From: Craterostigma plantagineum
Taxonomy: Eukaryota; Streptophyta; Magnoliopsida; Lamiales; Linderniaceae
Direction: 5' to 3'
NCBI GenBank assembly: GCA_027422505.1
Contig: JAPQWV010000357.1
Coordinates: 310,001-374,000 of the forward strand
Length of the DNA stretch: 64,000 nucleotides
Below the pieces are notes generated by a model, which saw only the letters and a program-made list of their open reading frames with translations, made no database searches and was not told the origin of the DNA. Position numbers and translations under genes: made by a program. Positions 22,347 through 32,507 of this stretch are shown here, in pieces; the stretch's first letter is position 1; every line of letters begins with the position of its first letter.

Positions 22347-23990
22347 ATGAAGAACGTTCCATTTAGGTGGACGGAAGCTTGTGAAGTAAACTTCAAGGAG
22401 TTGAAGAAACGACTGACAACAGTTCCTGTTCTTACAATACCCTCTGGTATGGAAAGATTTTCGGTATACAGTGATGCCTAAAAAAAATTGCTTGGGGTGC
22501 GGGTTGATGCAGAACGGGAAGGTAATTACGTATGCCTCCCGACAGCTCAAATCCTACGAGAAAAATTACCCCACACACGATTTGGAACTCGCAACAGTGG
22601 TGTTTGCCCTGAAAATCTGGCGACATTATCTATGCGGAGAACGATGCGAGATCTTAACATATCATAAAAGCCCAAAGTACTTTTTCACGCAGAAGGAGTT
22701 AAACATGAGGCAAAGACGATGGCTCGAGTTAGCAAAAGACCACGACTGTGCAATAAATTATCACCCAGGAAAAGCGAACGTAGTCGCAGAAGCTTTGAGC
22801 CATAAATCAGTGAATACGAACCTGTGCCAACTCGGAGTGGAAATAATCAATTTGGGGAAGATCCAAATAAAACTAACAGCGTTAACGTTGAAGCCAACAT
22901 TATTATATCGAATTCTTGAGGAAAAAAGAAAAAAACGTAAAGGGCCATGATGCAGTCTGGGTGATCGTCGACAAATTGACTAAATCAACCCATTTCCTAC
23001 CAATCAATCAAACTTGTTCCATGGAGAAGTACGCAGAGTTGTACATAAAAGAAATTGTGAGACTCCTTGGGATCCCGATTTCAATTGTCTCAGATCGGGA
23101 TTCGAGATTTCTGTCCCAATTCTGGGTGAGATTACGAGACACCATGAGGACGAAAGTGTCCTTCAACACGGCATATCACTCTCAGACGTACGAACAGCTT
23201 GAGAGAACAATCCAGACGCTCGAAGATATGTTGAGAACGTGCAACCTGGATTTCCAGGCAGAGCAAATACCTTCCACTAATAGAGTTTTCCTATAACAAC
23301 AGCTATCAAGCCACGATCGGGATTGAGCCTTACGAAGCCTTGAACGAGCGTAAATGTCGATCCCCAATTCATTGGAATGAAATCGGCGAGAAAGCGTTGT
23401 TGGGTCCTGCAATGATTCGTGAAATGACTAAAGCTGTGGGAAAATTTCGAGAGAGGATGCAAACGTCCCAAAGTCGTCAGAAGAGTCATGCAGACAAGAT
23501 ACGAGGGCCGTTGTAATTCAACGAATGTGATCAAGTCTTTAAACAAAATAATAAAAAAAAAATTCACCAATGAGAGGCGTGGAGCGATACGGGGAAAAGG
23601 GCAAATTGAGCCCAATGTACATTGGCTCTTTCAAAATACTCAAGAGAGTAGGAGAAATTGAGTATCAGTTGGAGTTACCCGCCTCGCTAGCCAAAGTCCA
23701 CCACGTATTTCACGAATCAACTTTACGTAAATACGTTGCGAACCCGAATCAGGTGCTGAGAAGCGAATCACTTCATCAACAATTTAAACCGGGCTTGAGC
23801 TATAAAGAAAGGCCGGTGGAAATTTTGATGTACGAGGTGAAACGTCTTCGAAATAATAACATACTTCTCGTGAAGGTCTTGTGGCGGAAACCAAGTATTG
23901 GAAGAAGCCACTTGAAAACGAGAAAAAGAAATGAGCAAGAAGTACCCCGAATTATTCTCCATACTGTAATTTCGGGGACGAAATTCTTAT
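22347..23990 (+). pseudogene. pol: pol remnant: RNase H and integrase pieces (E unit 2)
   Basis: It has the same architecture and main lesions as 15783-17410: the TAA in the RNase H active-site motif, TYHKS, and fusion of RNase H to a truncated integrase core. The C-terminal part is better preserved here. The segment at 23570-23992 reads through KVHHVFHESTLRKYVANPNQ, where unit 1 has lost a few bases. A stop interrupts the stretch before it, near 23515. Confidence 0.88.
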
Positions 23991-24002
23991 AAGGGGGGAG
24001 GA

Positions 24003-26828
24003 TGTAATACCCGCAAAATTTGTACGGGATTACTTCAATAATATTCGAAATGTACGAAATCGACTTTCGAACAAGAAATGATTTCTTTTCAAAACGAGCC
24101 CAAAACCCGAAAAATTTAAATGGACCAAAAATTTATTTATGGGCCAAATGAAGAAAATAATGGCCCAAAATAAAAGGTTGGGAGTTGGGTCCTTTAATAA
24201 AATTTAATTGGCCGAAAACAAGAAGTGAAAGCCCAAATAAATAAATAATTTAAAAATAACAACAACAACAATAATAACAATAATAATAATTAATTAATGG
24301 GGGGCCGAAATAATAAAAATAATAAGGTACCTCCATGTAAGTTTGGTACAATAAAACAAAATAATATTTCACCTCTATGTGAATTTAATACAATATAATA
24401 AAATAATAAAATAATAAAGCCAACTCTACAATTACATGGAGACAAAAATCTACACCTAATGCCTTAGTAAGTGAATCAAATACATCTAATACACCTAATG
24501 AGACAAGACCTAATACAACTAATACACCTAATATACTCATAAGGACATAAATGAAATAAGAAAAAAAAGAATAATGAGGAGGTGGAGAGGAGAACGTGAG
24601 GGAGAGGAAAGGAAAGAAGAAGAGAGAAAGGAAAGAAAAAAAGAAGAAAGAAAAAGAGAGAAAGAAGAGAAGGAGAAAAGGGAGAAGCTCGCGGACGAGG
24701 AGAAGCTCGGGATCGAAACTCTGGGGTCGGGATCACACGTAACAATCCGTTACGTAGCTCTCTACGGATTAAGGTAGGTGAAGATCACCTACATACGTAA
24801 ACAATATTAGGATTTGTGAATTTTACGTGTTTTGCATGTTATTCATCGAATTCTTCGTGTTTGTGTGATAATAATAATTTGCTTGCATGAAGTTTTCGTT
24901 GGTTAGCTTAGGAAGCATGAGATTGAGCATTTTTAGATCTATGAATATTTGGAAATAGGGATAGAGGAATTTAGATTAAGATGATAGAGCAAAACTTGGG
25001 GAGAATTAGGGTTTCTTTATTCGTTTCGGCCTGTAGGTTCACAAATTTATATCTTACAATCTAGACCTCGGATTAAAAATCCCTTAAGACAGAATTTAGA
25101 TTTGCAAGTAATTTATCTATGGTTAAAATTTCAGGACCATCGGACATCCTGTACCCCAAGATCATTGAAAAATACGAAACTGTCGCAAAACAGCCTACAA
25201 AATAGTTAATTTTAAAAATTTAGGGACTTAATTGAATTTTTACAAAATCTGGGGAGTCTGTGTTGTAAAATCCCGAACAAAGAATATTTTTAAAGAAATA
25301 TAAAGCTTTTAAGACATATTTAAAATTCGGAATAAATAATTGGGATCCTTTGTGCAATTTTCAAAAATTCGGGTACTAAATTGATAAGTTTCAAAAAAAA
25401 AATCTGGGGATTAAAAATGTAAAAATTCAAACAGGGAATATTTTTAAAAATACTGAATTTCTTTTAGAGAGAAATTAGAACTTTCCAAAAGTATTGGGGT
25501 GCTAAATAAATTTGGCCGGGGTTAAATGAAAGTTTCAGAAATTTTTAGGTTTTTAAATAAATAGTTTAAAACTTGGCCGGGGAAATTATAATTTTCAAAA
25601 TTTTCGGAGGGTTAAATAAATAATTAAAAATGGCCGAGGAGTTCTTTTGCAAAATTACAGGATATTAGAATAATTAAATTTTCATTAAATTTGATTGGAG
25701 TCAAATGTAAATTTTCGGAAAAACACTCGGAATTAAAAATAAATAATTATTAAAATCAGTAGGGTTCGAAAAATTTTCAGAAATTTATGGGGTTAAATAA
25801 ATAATCAATAAATGCGATTGAGGTCAATTTCAAATCTCTAGAAACTTTTGAGTTTAAATAAATTATTAATGAATTCGGTTGGGGTCATTATGAAATTTTC
25901 GGAAATTCCAAGGGGTTAATTGTATATTTTCTAAAATATTTTTGAAACTTAATCTAAAACTGGCGTTGGAGTGAATTGTAAGGTAGAAAGAATTAAACTT
26001 AGAACTTTTAGTTTAAGATCGAGAGGAAATTCTGTGGTTACGGTTCCGGGCCGATTAAAAATCGGAACGCGGGCTTTGGGTCCGAATTATTTGTCGAATG
26101 TTGACGTTGGGAAGGATATGTTGCATTTTTTGTGTTGCATCTTTATTTGCACGGCATTTGCATACACGTGTTACGAGGGGAGTACGGAGTCATGAAAGTG
26201 TTGTCTAGAGACGCGAATGAGATGGTTTATGAATGAGAAATGTTGATGAGTTGTATGAGTGAGGTTAGGACTAAGGCGCACTTTATATGGAGGGAGTGGG
26301 GGCTCCCGAGCTACTGACCCCTTGTGGGGAGTGGGGCCTCCCGAGCTACGGACCCCTGCGCGCGCGTGTTGCCTTTAGTACCTAAGCCTCGGGCCCTGAA
26401 TGTGATGTGATGATATGAGATATGAGATATGAGATATGAGATATGAGAAAAGAGTCGAGCGTGTATATTTGTGAGATAAGTCGGGATTGGGATGTGAGAG
26501 CATTTGCATTCATGCATATTTTCATCTACTGGGCAAAAGCTCAAGGTTTACGTGTGTAGGTAAGATGGCTGATGGCGGTGACTCCACGGACTTTTGAGGG
26601 CGGCGCAGTACATGGGACGCGACCTGTGGAACGAGTTTATGTTTCGTGTTTTGGGCTTGGCCTTATTGGGCTTCGGCCAAATGAAACAAAATGTGTTTGG
26701 GTTTGAACTTACGGATTTAGACATCGAACGTATTTGCATTATTATATTTTAAAAGTTTTAATTAAATGGGTTTTTCGCTGCTTACGCTGCGAAAATCCGC
26801 CAAAATACGTATCTAGGAAGTTGGGTCG
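24003..26828 (+). repeat. Element E LTR, copy c (internally deleted, 3' end clipped)
   Basis: It begins TGTAATACCC. Compared with copy b it has lost about 240 bp of the 60 bp unit array near 25515 and the last 5 bp of the LTR. The sequence changes abruptly at 26828/26829 to Cassandra-like DNA. Confidence 0.88.
25040..25195 (+). repeat. 156 bp cross-element LTR block, element E copy c
   Basis: It has the same block, length and orientation as in copies a and b. Confidence 0.87.
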
Positions 26829-27291
26829 ACGCCCGGGGCCGACGAGGGCGGGGAGTGATTGCTGGTGCCAAAGAGATGCACGGACAAGGAGCGGCTCCTG
26901 GCAGGCTTCTAGGCGAAGGGGTACATGAACGAACCGATCCGACACCTGAATGAGAGGGGATCCTAAGACTGACAATGTATGGGCGTGTCACGCTAAGAAT
27001 CGTATAAAGGAATTGATAGTACTACTCATATCACCAAGGTCGACCTACCTTTTCGGAAGTCCATCCGAAAGAACTTCAAAGTTAAGCGTGCTTGACTTGA
27101 AGCAATCTTGGGATGGGTGACCACCTGGGAAGTTTGCCCAGGGTGCGTGTGAGCGAGGACGAACCACGCTGAAAGGTTAAGTGGTGGTACTGTGGGGCCA
27201 GACTATCAGTCGGTGTGTGGTGGGCCCAACCCCACAGCTCCCGGTAGGGACGGATGCTACAGTGACACCCGGTATGGGACGGGATGTTACA
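26829..27291 (+). mobile_element. Cassandra-type TRIM fragment with 5S-like sequence
   Basis: A GC-rich stretch begins at the truncated end of element E and ends CGGGATGTTACA. It contains a segment resembling the internal promoter of plant 5S rRNA genes. 5S-derived LTRs are the hallmark of Cassandra non-autonomous retrotransposons. Only part of the internal region and one LTR appear to be present; no primer site is seen. The exact LTR start is uncertain. Confidence 0.65.
27078..27135 (+). promoter_or_regulatory. 5S rRNA-like internal promoter (box A and box C)
   Basis: AGTTAAGCGTGCTTG (27080-27094) matches the plant 5S box A region, and GGGATGGGTGACC followed by CCTGGGAAGT (27110-27133) matches box C. 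Spacing is near that of 5S rRNA but the sequence between them differs. It is not a functional 5S gene because the 5' third is absent or diverged. Pol III recognition is possible. Confidence 0.75.
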
Positions 27292-28483
27292 GAAAGGTTC
27301 TTAGCTATTTCTCATTCAATTTTTTCAGCTCTTTTTTTTTCTCTTTTTTTTTTCAACTTTGGTGTTTGTCAGACATTTGACTAAATTGGGCACCGTGACT
27401 CCGTCATTCATCCTTCACTTACCCTAACGCTCCGATGGGGTTAAATTCTGATTGTTTATTTAGGTCGGTAGCTATGAATATCGGATTTCGACAATAAAAG
27501 GCACAGGCTCAAAGTGGCTAACTACGATGATCAGGCGTGGTCAGAAACTTTGGCTATGTACTAATTCCTAATGCATTCCTCATTTTCACACATTGTCACC
27601 TTAAGCAGTTTCAGCACGTAATACACGAGCAAGTTCTAGAGAGACGTAAATTAGGCACGTTTCACACAACCAAAGAAATGAGCAAAAAGCTCGTAGGCTC
27701 AAGATCTCACAAAAATCAGGTTATGTACGAATCCTTCATGTATCCCTAAGTTCATCATGCAAGAAAGAGATCGACTACGCACATGTATCATAATCACTCA
27801 CAAAATTTCTACATGAAATCATCCTTTAGTAGATAAGAACCATGATTTTCGAAAAATATTTATGCCACATATATATATATATATATATTTTAAATCTCGA
27901 AAAAATGTATGCCATGTTTTATTTTTTTTTAATCACAGTATGCACATATAAATATGTTCGTATTATCAATTTCACAGAAATTTCCCTCCCCACACTTAAG
28001 ATTTATGTTGCCCTCAACGTAACAAACATTGGAACACAAGGCAGAGGAAAATAAATAAATAAACGAACTTCCCTGAATAGTTCGATGTGCATGCTTTGCA
28101 AACGGCCCTCCCCACAATTGAGGTTTTGAATTCCCTTAGTTGCAGAAGCGATTGGCATGATTCTGGCTGGCTTGGATAAGACTACGCATTGCATTATAAG
28201 TAGATGGCGTCACTCGTGACATTTGACCTCACAAAATAGACTTAAAGAAAATAGGGCGTATTCATAGAAAATAGTAATAAGCATCTTAAGGAAAAATGGG
28301 ACAACACTGATACTCATCTCGGAAAAATCACCAATCCCAACTTTTTTTTTTTAAGTACGTGCGAAAACATAAATGTGATTTTTTTTCTTTTTAGTTATTT
28401 TCTTTTTTTTTTCTGTTTTATTTTCTTTTTTTTGTTTTATTTTTCTTATTATTATTATATCTATAGTTTTTTTACTAAGATTA
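27292..28483 (-). other. Athila 3' internal region, non-coding
   Basis: No gene is seen. On the minus strand there are two purine-rich repeats containing GTGGGGAGGG (about 27985-27995 and 28105-28115) that resemble extra polypurine tracts. Poly-T and AT microsatellites occur near 27330-27350, 27865-27890 and 28380-28460. A GCACAGGCTCAAAGTGGCTA-type stretch (about 27500) resembles Athila 3' regions. Confidence 0.5.
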
Positions 28484-28523
28484 ACACGTAATCGACGAGC
28501 TTTTCGAGAACGATTTGCGCGAG

Positions 28524-28535
28524 GAAAAATCTGAT
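28524..28535 (+). promoter_or_regulatory. Shared upstream motif of the antisense mini-gene (Athila copy)
   Basis: GAAAAATCTGAT lies 130 bp upstream of the TATA box. The same 12-mer occurs 96 bp upstream of the TATA box of the element E copies on the minus strand. The regulatory role is inferred. Confidence 0.5.
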
Positions 28536-28653
28536 AATCGACAAAGGAAATATCGCTTTCTCACGCGGCGTCAAATTTTCCAAGTCAAAAATTCGTCTGT
28601 ATCATTTATTTGATTGCTGGGTTTGATAATGATATTTTTGTGCCCTTCATGCC

Positions 28654-28662
28654 TATAAATAG
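28654..28662 (+). promoter_or_regulatory. TATA box of the antisense mini-gene (Athila copy)
   Basis: TATAAATAG preceded by GCC is a strong plant TATA box, 99 bp upstream of the ATG at 28753. It leaves room for a transcription start near 28685 and a leader of about 65 nt. Confidence 0.75.
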
Positions 28663-28752
28663 ACATTTGTAGAATAACACAATAGCATCATTTACCATAA
28701 ATCACACGTCTTCAGCAATCTTATTTTTGATATTTCTGGGTAGCTAGCTACT

Positions 28753-28917
28753 ATGAATTGGGGACAGCAGCAAGGTCGTGAGAATGAGAGTGAAGAATAT
28801 GCAAGGATTCGTCATAATTTAGATATGTTGTCTCTCTATCTTGCTCTTCTTTTAGGTTTGTTTGGAGTTTTACTTGCTTTCGTGTGTTGGATTATCACAA
28901 GGTGCACTTGTGTATAA
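28753..28917 (+). CDS. Antisense mini-gene: 54-aa single-pass membrane peptide
   Basis: The ATG at 28753 and TAA at 28915-28917 give 54 residues. The N-terminus is polar (Gln/Glu-rich, residues 1-25). One hydrophobic helix follows (about 26-48, with LALLLGLFGVLLAF). The tail is short and basic and ends TRCTCV, with two cysteines that could be lipidated. It lies antisense to the Athila coding frame, between pol and the expected 3' LTR. It has its own TATA box. The element E copies have the same layout and recognisable similarity over the helix and tail. I do not recognise the family. Extra ORFs, some antisense, are known in plant gypsy elements such as Grande and Retand, so the class has precedent. 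Confidence rests on the conserved promoter-plus-peptide arrangement in two unrelated elements. Confidence 0.7.
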   Translation: MNWGQQQGRENESEEYARIRHNLDMLSLYLALLLGLFGVLLAFVCWIITRCTCV

Positions 28918-29298
28918 CCGCCCTTATGAAGCAGAATAAACTGTTCTGTCTTTTTATGTTATTCGCAGTTTTAATTTGCTTTTGTGTTGGACCTTCATAC
29001 GTTGTAATGGTATTGTAACCAAAGTTTATGAAGTAAAACTACCGTTCCTATCTCGTCTAGACTCTGCGTTGTACCCATCTTCAATATTCGCAATAAATTT
29101 ATTATTAATATAAATATTACTGTTATTATTATTGTTGTTTTATTTAATTTAGTTTATATAGTTTTAGATTAAATATATTATATTTTATTTTTATTTTTTA
29201 TTTTTATTTATAATACCTAAAACATAAATTAAAATACCTGGGTTGCCTCCCAAGAAGCGCTTACTTTACCGTCTTTAGCCGGACGTCTCTTCGTTCGC
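28918..29298 (+). other. 3' flank of the mini-gene and end of Athila pol
   Basis: This is AT-rich and non-coding. The first part is a plausible mini-gene 3' untranslated region (AATAAAC near 28936, several TTTTATGTT-type stretches). From about 29240 the sequence belongs to the 3' end of the minus-strand pol transcript. Confidence 0.45.
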
Positions 29299-31146
29299 TC
29301 AAGTCTGGAAGTCCAGGTACAACACCTCCTTTTCGGTCGCGTCTTCCTCGCCTGTGTAATAGTGCTTCAACCTGTGGCCGTTCACCTTAAAAGTACCCTG
29401 CTCCATACCTGAAATCTCAACAGTGCCATAAGGGAAAACACGGGTAACAGTGAACGGTCCTGACCAACGTGATCTCAGTTTTCCGGGAAAAAGCCTAAGT
29501 CGAGAGTTGAAAAGAAGGACTTGGTCTCCTCTGAAACTCTCGTCTTTGCCTAATCTTTTTTCATGATAGGCTTTGGAGCGTTCCTTATACATGCGAGCGT
29601 TATCGTAAGCCGATAAACGCCATTCGTCTAACTCGTTTATTTGGAGTTGCCGCTTTCCGCCGGCGTTCCCCAAATCAAGATTCAAGGACTTGATGGCCCA
29701 ATATGCCTTATGCTCTATTTCTACGGGAAGATGACATGCCTTTCCATAGACTAATCTATATGGTGTAGTGCCTATAGGAGTCTTATATGCAGTCCTATAT
29801 GCCCAAAGTGCATCGTTTAACTTATTTGCCCACTCCCTACGGTTCCCTTCTATGGTTTTCTCTAGAATGCGCTTCAACTCGCGGTTTACTACCTCGTCTT
29901 GGCCACTAGCTTGGGGGTGGTACGGGGTGGAGAGGCTGTGTTTGACACCATAACGTTCTAACGTGCGTGCAAATTGGGTGTTACAGAAATGTGTACCCCT
30001 ATCACTAATAATGCACCTAGGCGCCCCAAAACGTGAAAACAATGCTCGTAAAAATCTAACGACTACCCTAGCATCATTCGTGGGTAAGGCTTGTGCCTCG
30101 GCCCACTTGGAAACATAATCGACAGCGACTAGGATGTACTTATTGTTGTACGAGCTGGGAAATGGACCCATAAAATCTATACCCCATACATCAAAAATTT
30201 CACAAACTAAGATGAAGTTTTGGGGCATTTCGTCGCGTTTTGAGATGTTACCTGCGCGCTGACACTGATCACAAGTGTCAACGTACCTTTGGGCGTCCTT
30301 GAATATCGTGGGCCAGTACTGGGCAGTTTTGTTGGCTGCGTAGTGCCCTTCGGTCGGTCCATTGTGGCAGTGCCTCAGGATCTGTGTCGTCTCTGGAGTG
30401 GTAACGCATCGTCGTATCACCTGGTCTGCACATCGCCTGAAAAGATATGGGTCTTCCCAAAAGTAGTACCTCAAATCAGAAAAGAATTTCTTCTTTTGCT
30501 GACTGGTGTACTCCTTTGGTAGGACCCTCGCAACAAGATAGTTAGCGTAATCTGCAAACCAGGGAGTGTCGTCACTTACCACCTGTATCGAATAGAGATG
30601 CTCATCTGGGAACCGGTCATGTATCGCCTTTCCGTCTTGATTATAGATCTCGGACTCCTCTAGTCGAGAGAGGTGATCCGCCGCCAAGTTCTCTGCACCT
30701 TTCTTATCGCGTATCTCGATGTCGAACTCTTGCATTAGCAAGATCCACCTGATCAACCGGGGCTTGGCATCCGGCTTTGCTAACAGATACTTAAGAGCAG
30801 AGTGGTCAGTAAAAACGATAACTTTAGATAGGATAAGATATGACCTGAACTTGTCGAAAGCGAACACGACAGCCAACAATTCCTTTTCGGTGGTCGTGTA
30901 ATTGTCCTGGGCTGCGTCTAGCGTCTTACTCGCGTAGTATATCGGCCTGAAATGGTTGTCCTTACGCTGCCCTAGCACGGCCCCAACTGCATAGTCACTA
31001 GCATCGCACATTAGTTCAAAGGGCAGCCCCCAGTCAGGGGCGACAATAATAGGTGCTGCGATAAGTCGTTCCTTAAGTAAATTGAAAGCATGCAAGCACT
31101 CGTCATTAAAATCAAACGGGGCATTTTTTTCTAGCAACCTAGACAT
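29299..31146 (-). pseudogene. pol: Athila pol: RNase H and integrase part (615 codons open)
   Basis: On the minus strand it begins in the RT C-terminus ([20 protein letters not shown]), continues with RNase H ([54 protein letters not shown]) and then integrase. The integrase has a zinc-binding HHCC module ([19 protein letters not shown]) and a D-D-E core ([36 protein letters not shown]), followed by a typical C-terminal region with [17 protein letters not shown]. The frame is open to the normal stop. It is separated from the RT frame by a 1-nt deletion near 31180, so it cannot be translated in phase with RT. Confidence 0.93.
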
Positions 31147-32378
31147 GGGTCTTGCGATATTAGAAAAATCTTTAATAAACCTACGATAAAACCCGCGTGT
31201 CCTAGAAAGCTTGTAATCGACTTCACGTTCGAGGGAACAGGCAATTTTTCTATCGTCTCTAACTTGGCTCGGTCCACTTCGATTCCTTTAGAGGAGATCT
31301 TGTGACCGAGAACTATACCCTCTCGAACCATGAAGTGGCACTTTTCCCAATTAAGTGCCAAGTTTGTCTCCTCGCATCGTGCGAGTACGAGCTTCATATT
31401 CGATAAACATACATCGAATGACGACCCGAAAACAGAAAAATCGTCCATAAATACCTCCATTACCTCACCTACCAGTTCGTCGAATATGGCCATCATGCAT
31501 CGCAGAAAGGTGGCTGGGGCATTGCAGAGGCCGAACGGCATCCTTCGGTACGCGAACGTCCCGAACGGGCAAGTGAACGTGGTCTTTTCCTGGTCCTCGG
31601 GTGCTATGGGGATCTGTAGATAACCTGACAAACCATCTAGGAAACAGTAAAATGAGTGACCGGCTAACTTTTCTAACATCTGATCAATAAACGGTAAAGG
31701 AAAATGATCTTTTCTCGTCGCATCGTTCAAATTCCTGTAGTCGATGCAGACACGCCACCCAGTCACCGTCCTCGTCGGAATCAGCTCGTTCTTGTCGTTG
31801 GTGACGACCGTCATGCCTCCCTTCTTTGGGACTACTTGGACCGGGCTTACCCATGCGCTGTCTGAAATGGGATAGATCATCCCTGCGTCTAGCAGTTTGA
31901 TCACCTCCTTCTTCACCATGTCCTTCAAGTTGGGATTGAGGCGCCTTTGACGTTGAGCGACCGGTTTGAAATCGTCCTCCATGAGGATCTTATGTGTGCA
32001 ATAGCTTGGGTTGATACCCCTTATGCCGGATATCTTCCACGCCAAGGCCTTCTTGTGCGCCTTCAACACGTCTATGAGTTGGTCCTTCTGTCCGTCGTCG
32101 AGGCTCGACGAGATGATGACTGGCAGCCCTCCGTTGCTGCCGAGAAATGCGTACTCGAGATATTCGGGCAGCGGCTTCAATTCCAGGACTGGTGGCTCCT
32201 CGACTGAACTCTTTTCCTTGTCCTCGTTGCTGCTCTCATCGATGGCTATGATAGGCTCGTCGACCTCCTCCCCACACTCATCGATCGCCATAATCGTATG
32301 CATGCCCTGTTCGCCGACCTGTGACAGACCTTGCACGGAAAGAAGGAAGTCGTGCTCAAATACGTCTAAAAATAGCAT
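31131..32378 (-). pseudogene. pol: Athila pol: reverse transcriptase part
   Basis: It encodes the RT palm and fingers: NPNLKDMVKKEVIKLLDAG, WVSPVQVVPKKGG, WRVCIDYRNLNDATRKDHFP, FLDGLSGYLQIPI, FGLCNAPATFLRCM and the catalytic FMDDFSVFG. At its end the frame leaves the consensus at LGHAGF, where one T is missing from a T-run. At its start another frameshift near 32375 separates it from the protease. RT copies element RNA into DNA inside the particle. Confidence 0.93.
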
Positions 32379-32507
32379 TTATCATCTTGATCGCTACTCT
32401 TTTTCATCGAGTCGGACATATTAAAAGTGACCTTTTCCCCATCTACCGTCAAAGTTAATGTCCCATTCCTAATGTCTATCATGGTCTCCCCCGTGGCTAA
32501 GAATGGC

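Larger units (their letters stand above)
11409..26828 (+). mobile_element. Element E: tandem array of a decayed Tekay/Del-like gypsy element
   Basis: The order is truncated LTR (11409-13944), internal region (13945-17425), LTR (17426-20506), internal region (20507-24002), LTR (24003-26828). The two units are offset by about 6563 bp. Ends are of the TGTAATACCC...GTCGTTACA type, with a tRNA-Met primer site and a polypurine tract. gag, protease and RT are gone; a broken RNase H-integrase remnant and an antisense mini-gene remain. Both units share the same lesions, so the array arose after the damage, by recombination between copies or insertion of an already defective unit. The left end lost 548 bp of LTR and the right end lost the last 5 bp. 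Confidence 0.85.

Noticed and set aside
27060..27180. Functional 5S rRNA gene
   Set aside because: Only the box A and box C regions are recognisable; the rest diverges, and the context fits a Cassandra-type LTR.
28003..28194. Minus-strand ORF of 63 codons in the Athila 3' region
   Set aside because: No recognisable domain; it overlaps the purine tracts and has no promoter-like context, unlike the mini-gene at 28753.
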